A stretch of 12,740 bases of DNA from Nitrospira sp. (GTDB lineage: Bacteria > Nitrospirota > Nitrospiria > Nitrospirales > Nitrospiraceae): the NCBI GenBank assembly GCA_015904045.1, contig JABMDG010000009.1, forward strand, positions 1 to 12,740, in the 5' to 3' direction. Below the pieces are notes generated by a model. That model was not told where the DNA came from, did no database searches, and saw only the letters and a list, made by a program, of their open reading frames with translations. Position 1 is the stretch's first letter; each line of letters starts with the position of its first letter. The position numbers were made by a program, and so were the translations under genes. Shown here in pieces: positions 6,537 through 12,740 of the stretch.

Positions 6537-7562
6537 TTAAAAAGAATACGAGAGGCTAGCGGTGAGCCCGTGGCGGAGCGATTCCATCTCCGTCAGCGGA
6601 AAGGAGAACGATCGCCCGTCAGCCAGATGGTTCTTCCAGGTTCCATCAATCATTCGGTTCCACCACACGCGATAGCCCACCTGGCCGGACAGCGCTTTCG
6701 TGAAATAGACCCTGGCGGCGATATCGGCATCCGCGCCAAAACCAAACCCACGCATCGTAAAACTCGGGTCCTGGAACTCACTCGGAGTGCGAAGGTGGTG
6801 CGTGTCCTCGTTGATAAATAGGTTGATCGGTTTGAACACAATGGAACTGTGGACACTCAACCACCGCATGATCCGATATTCTGTCTGGAGGCCGGTCCGA
6901 AGCGAATACCACGTATTGGTGTTTGAAATGACGAGTTGGGAATTGGGGGTCGGGGGATTGCCTGGCACACATAGTGGATTAAACGCGGGGTCAGTGGGAT
7001 CCAAATCAACCGTGGCTCCAGCCGCCGAGCAGGACACTTGCCGGATTCCGAAGGCTTCATGTTTCTGCCGCCAATATTGAAATCCGACCAGTGCGTCAAG
7101 ACTTCCCCGGCTATTCGGAAAATTCAGAATCCGGGCCCCGGCATCTGCATTGAGATAATACATCCCAGATCCGCTGATATCGCTATGCGTCCGTAAAGAA
7201 GGATTACCACCATCGGGAGTCAAAAAATCGTCGTCGGTGAGACGCCCTCCTCCGATGGAAGCTCCGCCGATATTCAATCGGCCGAAGAAGCGAGGGCCCA
7301 CCGAAACTTTTGCGGTGAATTCGACGACATTGGTGGAATGGTCGCTGTAGGTCAATCGGGAGGTCGGATTTCCGAGCGGCGATTGCGAGGACGCATTATG
7401 ACTCCACCGACTATCGCCGACACTGATCCAAGTGCCGAGGCCGAGTTCCACTCTTACACGTTTCATCGGCTCCGGTTCTTGAGCACTGGCAGAAGACCAC
7501 ACGGGCGGCAGGCAAAAGGCCAGTGTGATCAGACAGCCGATCCTGGCAAGATTCCTCCTCAC
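6537..7562 (-). CDS. Omptin-like outer-membrane beta-barrel (putative surface protease)
   Basis: A 341-residue secreted protein: RR-containing n-region, hydrophobic core and a likely cleavage after about SSASA (residue 27), then alternating strand sequence ending in LSYSF with a terminal Phe, the usual outer-membrane barrel signal. The pattern around GGGRLTDDDF (Asp110-112) and NEDTHH (Asp253, His255) matches the order of the omptin catalytic pairs Asp-x-Asp and Asp-x-His, and the final TASLSYSF resembles omptin ends. This is motif reading; another barrel family cannot be excluded, so protease activity is inferred. The start is a GTG whose GTGA overlaps the stop of the upstream membrane-protein gene by 4 nt, indicating an operon. 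It runs convergent to HelN. Confidence 0.6.
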   Translation of the reverse strand: MRRNLARIGCLITLAFCLPPVWSSASAQEPEPMKRVRVELGLGTWISVGDSRWSHNASSQSPLGNPTSRLTYSDHSTNVVEFTAKVSVGPRFFGRLNIGGASIGGGRLTDDDFLTPDGGNPSLRTHSDISGSGMYYLNADAGARILNFPNSRGSLDALVGFQYWRQKHEAFGIRQVSCSAAGATVDLDPTDPAFNPLCVPGNPPTPNSQLVISNTNTWYSLRTGLQTEYRIMRWLSVHSSIVFKPINLFINEDTHHLRTPSEFQDPSFTMRGFGFGADADIAARVYFTKALSGQVGYRVWWNRMIDGTWKNHLADGRSFSFPLTEMESLRHGLTASLSYSF

Positions 7563-7834
7563 CGGCGCACTCCGCCCCGCTGGATCACCACCGTATCAAC
7601 ACAACGGTCCGTGGTTTCCGGCATCACGCGCTGACAAGCTTCCCGGATATCTTCTTGTTGGAATTGCCGCTGAATCGATGCAGAGAACCAGACCAGCCAG
7701 GTCCCGATCACCGCCAGCAGCACGGCTCCTGCGAACAAGTAGCCCCATGCCCTCCAAGGAGAGGGCGCAGCGGCGGCAACCGCAGGCGGCGCGTCCCCCT
7801 TATCCGAATCCGACACCAGATGAACCGACGGCAT
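7559..7834 (-). CDS. Small single-pass inner-membrane protein
   Basis: A 91-residue protein of unknown function. An Ala/Pro-rich cytoplasmic head precedes one membrane segment (about 29-54, including GYLFAGAVLLAVIGTWLVWF), then a short charged tail with two Cys (about 67 and 78) that could pair in the periplasm. Start: CAGGAG lies 8 nt before the ATG at 7834; an in-frame upstream start at 7888 lacks such a site. Its stop overlaps the GTG of the omptin-like gene (GTGA), so the two are co-translated, and it may help with export or assembly of that barrel. That role is a guess from position only. Confidence 0.55.
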   Translation of the reverse strand: MPSVHLVSDSDKGDAPPAVAAAAPSPWRAWGYLFAGAVLLAVIGTWLVWFSASIQRQFQQEDIREACQRVMPETTDRCVDTVVIQRGGVRR

Positions 7835-8110
7835 GACGGCATCTCCTGTTGTGCAAGATTCCGAAGAAAGTAGATTGCGTACAGCCATTTTCAGGACAAA
7901 TCATACCTGAGGGCCCACATCCTGGACAGAGTTTTCCACTCTTTGTCAGAACACATAGGGGTCAGGCCAATCAATGATCCTGCCCGTCGCTTGTAAAAGA
8001 TGTGGAACTGGGACAAGGCATCTTGGTAAGATGCGCCTCGGTTGGAGATTGATCGGTGAGATCAGTGCCCCGCTCCCTATCCACCCAACCCCGCCGCGAC
8101 CACAAGATGT

Positions 8111-8186
8111 GCCGAGGTAGCTCAGTTGGTAGAGCACAGCCCTGAAAAGGCTGGTGTCGACAGTTCGATTCTGTCCCTCGGCACCA
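8111..8186 (+). tRNA. tRNA-Phe (anticodon GAA), CCA encoded
   Basis: A full cloverleaf can be drawn. Acceptor GCCGAGG (8111-8117) pairs with CCTCGGC (8176-8182). The D arm is GCTC/GAGC, and the anticodon stem CAGCC/GGCTG holds the loop CTGAAAA with GAA at 8144-8146. The variable loop is GTGTC, and the T arm is GACAG/CTGTC around TTCGATT. Discriminator A and an encoded CCA follow (8183-8186). A T-rich stretch at about 8200-8211 follows but I see no strong stem for a terminator. Confidence 0.95.
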
Positions 8187-8253
8187 CGTCGCACTTCCGG
8201 TTTTTTCTCTTTCGATTCAGTTGGGGTCAATCAGAACGAGAGACGATGGAGAA

Positions 8254-8402
8254 CTAGCGTGAGAGGGTTCGAATGTACGCCAGGACGTCCCGGCTGTCCT
8301 GCTCCGACAACCGCACTTTCCACGAGGGCATGCTCGGTTTGCCTTCATGAATCGTGTTGAGCAACGCCGCGTCGGATTTCTGCTTCGTCGAGGGTGCCGT
8401 AA
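8254..8402 (-). pseudogene. 3' fragment of a class I cytochrome c gene, cut at the junction
   Basis: About 49 codons encode the end of a c-type cytochrome: RFFTAP, then KSDAALLNTIHEGKPSMPSW with the likely axial Met, LSEQDSRDVLAYIRTLSR and a TAG stop at 8254-8256. The haem-binding CxxCH and signal peptide that should lie upstream are absent, because at about 8401 the sequence switches to glgC. Either the gene is truly truncated or the contig is joined here. The frame stays open for a further dozen codons into glgC antisense, but these are not cytochrome-like. Confidence 0.65.
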
Positions 8403-8410
8403 AAAACCGG
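8401..8410. other. Abrupt junction between cytochrome c and glgC sequence
   Basis: Left of here the minus strand codes for a cytochrome c tail. Right of here the plus strand matches GlgC from about residue 178 (KPAQPTPLPGDPAHAF against KPEQPTALPHDPAHAF in the intact copy). AAAAAACCGG fits both genes: minus-strand CGG TTT TTT reads RFF of the cytochrome and plus-strand AAA AAA CCG reads KKP near GlgC's EKP. It is thus a short microhomology. Confidence 0.6.
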
Positions 8411-9111
8411 CCCAGCCCACTCCTCTTCCGGGAGACCCCGCCCATGCGTTCGCCTCGATGGGCATCTATCTGTTCCGCACGAGCGCCATTCGCGCATTAC
8501 TGAAGGCAGACGCCCAGGAATCCGGCGCCCACGACTTCGGCAGGAACATCATTCCACGGATGATTGAGCAGCAGCGCGTCTACGCGTTTAAGTTTCAGGA
8601 TGCGAATAAGAAAGCCGTCCAGTACTGGCGCGATATCGGTACGCTCGACGCCTTTTGGGAAGCCAATATGGATCTGGTCGCCGTCGACCCTCTCTTCAAC
8701 CTCTACGATCCCGAGTGGCCGATCCGGACTTACCAGGGCCAATTCCCTCCGGCCAAATTCGTCTTCTCGCAGGACTATCAGGGAGGGCGCATGGGCGTCG
8801 CGCTCGATTCGATCGTCTGCGGCGGCTGCATCGTATCCGGCGCGCGGGTACAGAATTCCGTGCTGTCGCCCAACGTCCGTGTCCTGGACCATGCCGACGT
8901 CCGAGAGTCCATCGTGATGGAAAATGTGGTGATCGGCGCCCACAGTCGTATCAGGCGCGCCATCATCGACAAAGACGTGACGATTCCCCCGCATACGGAG
9001 ATCGGATACAACCGGGACGCCGATGCCCGGCAATTCACCATCACTGATTCTGGTCTCGTGGTCATTTCAAAGGGAATGAAACTGCATGCCGCCGTCGATT
9101 CACCCGGTTGA
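8404..9111 (+). pseudogene. glgC: Second glgC copy, lacking the first ~177 residues
   Basis: About 235 codons match the C-terminal part of the intact GlgC (residues 178-412) at roughly 88% identity by hand count, including SMGIYLF, HDFG, YWRDIGT and the beta-helix. The nucleotide-binding GGKGERL and the metal-binding Asp of GDH are missing, so the fragment cannot be an active pyrophosphorylase. An ATG at 8347 opens the frame, but its first 18 or so residues are antisense to the cytochrome gene and are not GlgC. No stop or frameshift has accumulated, and most changes are conservative, which argues that truncation is recent or artefactual. It overlaps HelC copy B by the same 26 nt. Confidence 0.8.
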
Positions 9112-10945
9112 CCTTATCGCCTCGCTTCGCCAGAAGCACCTGACGCCCGCCATTGTGTTTCTCACATCTCGACGCGCCTGCGACGAGGCGATGGAGTCCT
9201 TCGACCATGCCGATATCGTGCTCCCTCCGGTACGCCAGGACGCGATCGCGGCGGCGCTTGAACGGGTCATCGCGCAATATCCCAGCGTCGCAGATCATCC
9301 GCTCATTCCTACGGTGCAGCGGATCGGTGTGGCAGCCCATCATGCCGGCCACTTGCCCTCCTGGAAAATTGCCATCGAAGAATTGATGCGGCAGGGCTGT
9401 CTTGACGCCGTGTTTGCCACAACCACCCTGGCCGCCGGCGTCGACTTTCCCGCCCGCACGGTGATCATCACCCAATCCAGCATCCGCAAATCGCGCGACT
9501 TCACCGACCTCACCATCGGCGAAGTCCAACAGATCGCCGGACGAGCCGGCCGCCGCGGAAAGGATCACGTGGGATTCGCCGTTGTGACGCCCTCTCCCTA
9601 TATCGATCTGGGCGTCCTCACGAAGGGCTTCACCGGCCACCCGGAATCCATCAACAGCCAATTCACCATCAGCTATCCCATGGTGTTGAATCTCTTGAAC
9701 GCCCACCCCCATGAGCAAATTCAGGCAATCCTGGCCAAGAGCTTCGCCCAATTCCAGCTCAACCAGCGGGCCGAGCTGTTGGAACGGAAACTGGATACGC
9801 TCCATGTACAGATGGAACCGTTCGGCCCCCGCGTCTGCACCGATTGGATCAGTCAGTGGCAAACCTTCGATCAAGTCCGAAGACAACGGCCGCAACGCCA
9901 TCAAGTCCGCCGGCATGAATCGCCGGAGCTGTCCGCCCGTTTCCATTTCATGACGCCGGGACGTGTGGTCGGGCTCGCACGGGGACGCGGGATCGTGCTT
10001 CGCCAATACCGCAGCAAGGGCCAGAAAAATCCGATGATTTCCGTCCTGCGGCTGGACGGCGCCGTCACCGAATGTCCCGCGTCGAATGTGGGGGATATCT
10101 TCGACCGGATATTTGAATGTGACGAAACTCCGGCGTTTCCCTGGTGCTCCGCCGCCGCCTTCGACGAACTCAGCTATCAACTGACAGAACTCCCCACCCG
10201 GCTGCCGACGCTGCCGATTATGGTGCCCAAAGACTCGGAAGTGCTCCCGGATGCGATCGTCCAATCTCTCGGCGACTTTCCCTGCCCGAGCTGTCCCTCA
10301 CGGCCGGCCTGCCAGAAGGATTTTTCGACTGCGCTCCGTCTCCGCCAGGAGCAGCACCGTCACACCAAATCCATCCAGGCGCTGCGGGCCAGCTTATGGC
10401 ATCGGTTCCATGAGCGAGTCGAGGTGCTTCAGAAATTCGGCTACCTGTCGCCGTCTGCGCATCTCACGGACGAAGGGGAATGGGCGCGGCACATCCGCAT
10501 CGATCATTCGCTGCTCATTACTGAGCTGATTCGGGCCGAGGCCTTTACCGGCGCCGACCCGTCTCTCCTCACCGGCGTCATGGCCAGCATTACGCATGAC
10601 GACGACCGCCCCGGCTCGTTTCCGCGCATCAGCCCCGGATTGAGTTCCCTCTTGGGCCAGGTGCGAAAACTGGCGGAGAGCCTGTCCCCCTATGAAGATC
10701 CCCCGCTGTTACGGGCGGATGTCGCAGCACTGGCCGAACGCTGGATCGCCGACCCCACCCTGACATGGATCGGCCTCTGCCGCTTGACGACGATGGCGGA
10801 AGGCGACATTTACCGGCTGCTCGCCAGAACCCTGGAGTTTTTGTCGCAGATCCACACCCTGCGCGCGACCCATCCGGGCTTGGCCGAGACGGCATCACGC
10901 GCAATCGCTCTGATCCGCCGCGGCGTGCTGGAGGAATTGCCATGA
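9086..10945 (+). CDS. HelC copy B: RecA2 and C-terminal half of the Ski2-like helicase
   Basis: A 619-residue protein with the same length as the first HelC, about 89% identical by hand count (roughly 66 differences) and with no gaps. Motif IV, motif V (ATTTLAAGVDF), motif VI (QIAGRAGRRG), the Cys cluster (CPSC plus Cys409) and the DSHCT-like tail are all kept. Differences concentrate in the middle region (about 250-345) and around the Cys cluster, while the motif VI block is nearly invariant, consistent with purifying selection. The start MPPSIHPVDL, the AAGGGA ribosome site and the 26-nt overlap with glgC are identical in layout to copy A. Again the Walker A half is encoded downstream, not upstream. 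Confidence 0.85.
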   Translation: MPPSIHPVDLIASLRQKHLTPAIVFLTSRRACDEAMESFDHADIVLPPVRQDAIAAALERVIAQYPSVADHPLIPTVQRIGVAAHHAGHLPSWKIAIEELMRQGCLDAVFATTTLAAGVDFPARTVIITQSSIRKSRDFTDLTIGEVQQIAGRAGRRGKDHVGFAVVTPSPYIDLGVLTKGFTGHPESINSQFTISYPMVLNLLNAHPHEQIQAILAKSFAQFQLNQRAELLERKLDTLHVQMEPFGPRVCTDWISQWQTFDQVRRQRPQRHQVRRHESPELSARFHFMTPGRVVGLARGRGIVLRQYRSKGQKNPMISVLRLDGAVTECPASNVGDIFDRIFECDETPAFPWCSAAAFDELSYQLTELPTRLPTLPIMVPKDSEVLPDAIVQSLGDFPCPSCPSRPACQKDFSTALRLRQEQHRHTKSIQALRASLWHRFHERVEVLQKFGYLSPSAHLTDEGEWARHIRIDHSLLITELIRAEAFTGADPSLLTGVMASITHDDDRPGSFPRISPGLSSLLGQVRKLAESLSPYEDPPLLRADVAALAERWIADPTLTWIGLCRLTTMAEGDIYRLLARTLEFLSQIHTLRATHPGLAETASRAIALIRRGVLEELP

Positions 10946-10951
10946 TCGAAG

Positions 10952-11053
10952 ACGTGAAGGGTGAGGGGTGAGGCGTAAGGGGTCAGACTCCTCTGATCAT
11001 GAAAACGTGACGGCGGCATTCATCGCCTCACGCCTAACGTTTAACGCCTTACG
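10952..11053. repeat. Degenerate inverted repeats in the second HelC-HelN spacer
   Basis: The left side (10952-10980) is G-rich with repeated GTGAGG/GTAAGG words; the right side (11024-11053) is the C-rich counterpart. Exact pairs include GTGAGGCG (10968-10975) with CGCCTCAC (11024-11031) and CGTAAGG with CCTTACG (11047-11053). The sequence is unrelated to the palindrome at the same place in the first cassette, and the spacer is 117 instead of 85 nt. Confidence 0.5.
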
Positions 11054-11062
11054 AAGACCACT

Positions 11063-12072
11063 ATGACCATCGACGAACTCGAACAACTACTCGTTCAGCA
11101 ACCGGTTGCGGTCCTGCATCGCTTGGCGCGCGGCCGCGTTCATCGGCACTTTCGGGCCGGCAAACGACGCCTGATCGAACTGATTCTCCAGCATTCGAGT
11201 CAGAATCTCGCCGGCCTTGAATCTGATGTACAGGCACTGATCGCGGAGCGGCAATCGCAGCCGCAGCCCCCCCAGCCGCCGGCTCGTCCGGCAGGCCGTG
11301 CGGCAGTTTCTCCTCCGAGAAGAACGGCGCCTCGCGGTGGAGCGTTCCGGCTCCGCAACCGTTCGTACCCGATCCTTGGCAGGAAGAAGCCTTGGCAGCG
11401 CTCGATGAAACAGACGTCGTCGTCAGCGTCCCGACCGGGAGCGGAAAAACCTACGTGGCGGTGGAAGCAGCGAAGCGAGCGATCGCGCACAATCAAACAG
11501 TGATCTACACCTCACCCCTGAAAGCGTTGTCGAATACCAAATATACGGAATTCTCAAAAATATTCGGCCCGGATAAGGTGGGCATCCTCACAGGAGACCG
11601 CCAGGAAAACGGGCAGGCTCCGCTGCTGATCATGACCACGGAGATTTTGCGCAACCTGCTCTACGATGCGGCAAGCGGAGAAATCGATATCAGGCTTGAT
11701 ACCCTCGGGCTTGTAATTTTGGACGAATCGCAATACATCGCCGACCCTGAACGAGGAGTCGTCTGGGAGGAAACCATCATCTTTTGCCCATCACAGGCCA
11801 AACTCCTGCTTCTGTCGGCCTCGATCGGCAATCCACAGGATATCGCCGACTGGCTGACTTCTATCCGCCCTACGACCTGTCGATTAGTCCGCCACAGCAA
11901 ACGCACCGTGCCGCTGCGCGCCGGCTACCTCCATCCCAACGGCAAACTGGTACCGCTGTTCAAAACAGCAGCCATTCCCTCCGGCCACGCAGGCCACCTT
12001 CACCCGGAAGCCAAGCGACTTTTTTTCGAATATGAAGAAGAGACGCTCCCGTCAGGCAGGCCACGGCGATAA
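11063..12072 (+). CDS. HelN copy B: RecA1 half of the helicase, frameshifted at a C7 tract
   Basis: Matches the first HelN from MTIDELEQLL to the end (GRPRR), with Walker A PTGSGKT, TSPLKALSNTK, DESQ and LLSASIGN all intact and about 92% identity over the RecA1 lobe by hand count. The N-terminal 70 codons and the RecA1 part lie in different frames. The break maps to the Pro-rich linker, where seven Cs occur at 11267-11273; adding one C would join the frames with no stop in between. This may be a sequencing error, slippage (phase) variation or a real inactivation. If real, only a 146-residue truncated product or an internally started RecA1 piece would be made. The linker is also shorter than in copy A. 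Confidence 0.7.
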
Positions 12073-12094
12073 CGATTGGAACTGTTGGTCGCGA

Positions 12095-12740
12095 TTAAAA
12101 CGAGGCGGTGAGACCGACGGTCGCCCCGTGGCGAATGGTTTGAAATTCGGTCAGCGGAGCTGACTGAGACTCACTTGCGACTGGATGGTTTTTCCAGGTT
12201 CCCGTATAGGTGCGATTCCACCACACACGGTAGCCGGCGGTGACCGCAAGGTTGCGAGTCAGCATGAACTTGACCGTCGGTTCTGCGCTGCCGCCGACTC
12301 CGACCCCCCACATGGAAAAACTCGGATCCTGCTGGAGATCGGATCTCAGATGATGTACGTCTTCGTTATAGATGATACTGATAGGAGTCACGGAAGCCTT
12401 CAGCCCGACGCTCAAACGCCCCGTCAGTCGATAGTCCGTGTTGATTCCGACCTGAACCGGTGTGATCCAATGACTGGTGTTCGTGATTGCGCGGGCTGTC
12501 GAGCTCTGAGGAACACAGGAAATGACGACAACTGGATCGCACACTAAACGATCAAATCCGGTTGCCTCGTGCTCAGTTTGCCAATACCGAACGCCTCCCA
12601 CCACATCCAGGTGTCCGCGCCCGTTTGGAAACTCCACCGCGCGATAGCCGATATTCCCGTTGACATACCAGGTGCCCGTTCCCGTGATGCGGCTGCTTGT
12701 TCGAGAAAACAGATATTGACCCGCCAGGTAGTCGTCATCG
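12095..12740 (-). CDS. Omptin-like outer-membrane beta-barrel, 5' end outside the window
   Basis: About 215 codons of a barrel protein related to the one at 6537-7562. The open frame runs off the right edge beginning DDDYLAG, the counterpart of DDDFLTP, and continues through VEFPNGRGHLDVVGGVRYW, YNEDVHHLRS, AGYRVWWNRTYTGTWKNH and a terminal LTASF. The Asp-x-Asp and Asp-x-His pairs are retained. Identity to the first barrel is far lower than for the helicase or GlgC copies, with several loop indels, as expected for a surface-exposed protein. It converges on HelN copy B with a 22-nt gap. The signal peptide would lie beyond the window. Confidence 0.6.
   Translation of the reverse strand, partial: DDDYLAGQYLFSRTSSRITGTGTWYVNGNIGYRAVEFPNGRGHLDVVGGVRYWQTEHEATGFDRLVCDPVVVISCVPQSSTARAITNTSHWITPVQVGINTDYRLTGRLSVGLKASVTPISIIYNEDVHHLRSDLQQDPSFSMWGVGVGGSAEPTVKFMLTRNLAVTAGYRVWWNRTYTGTWKNHPVASESQSAPLTEFQTIRHGATVGLTASF

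Noticed and set aside
7946..8230. 94-codon minus-strand frame reading GQNRTVDTSLFRAVLYQLSY
   Set aside because: It is the antisense of tRNA-Phe; this kind of tRNA-shadow peptide is a well-known false gene.
8347..8403. N-terminal extension of the second glgC from the ATG at 8347
   Set aside because: These codons are the antisense of the cytochrome c tail and have no GlgC similarity; the ATG is accidental.
9062..10264. 400-codon minus-strand frame
   Set aside because: Antisense to HelC copy B and glgC; similar antisense frames appear opposite copy A (3466-4092 and 4126-5304), reflecting shared codon bias and not genes.

Overview
The window (about 60% GC by eye) looks like a chromosomal piece of a Gram-negative, glycogen-storing bacterium. 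My best guess is the Nitrospira group, from overall protein flavour and gene mix; this is inference and no search was run. No phage, IS transposase, CRISPR array or rRNA is visible.

Layout. 12-1094 (-): ETHE1-like persulfide dioxygenase fused to a rhodanese. 1095-1535: intergenic with possible ORF debris. 1536-1945 (-): two small Cys-pair proteins ending at a hairpin. 2304-3542 (+): intact glgC. 3517-5376 (+) and 5462-6526 (+): the two halves of one Ski2-like helicase, in reverse order. RecA2 plus the C-terminal region (HelC) comes first and overlaps glgC by 26 nt; RecA1 (HelN) follows after a palindromic spacer. 6537-7562 (-): omptin-like outer-membrane barrel, with a one-TM protein (7559-7834) upstream. 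8111-8186 (+): tRNA-Phe(GAA). 8254-8402 (-): 3' piece of a cytochrome c gene, cut at about 8401. There the sequence switches abruptly into the middle of a second glgC (8404-9111), followed by a second HelC (9086-10945), a second HelN (11063-12072, frameshifted at a C7 tract) and a second omptin-like barrel (12095 to the window end, -).

The order glgC > HelC > HelN >< omptin-like protein is therefore seen twice. GlgC, HelC and HelN copies are about 88-92% identical by my hand count, while the barrels and the HelC-HelN spacers are much more diverged. The truncated glgC is still an open frame with mostly conservative changes, so the break at 8401 looks younger than the divergence of the copies. 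This suggests either a chimeric join of two related genomes or a recent recombination.

Most unusual is the helicase. Motifs I-III (HelN) and IV-VI (HelC) lie on separate proteins in circularly permuted order, with the same cut point in both copies. If the two products assemble, they would form a two-subunit Ski2/HelY-type RNA helicase whose first subunit is translationally coupled to ADP-glucose pyrophosphorylase.
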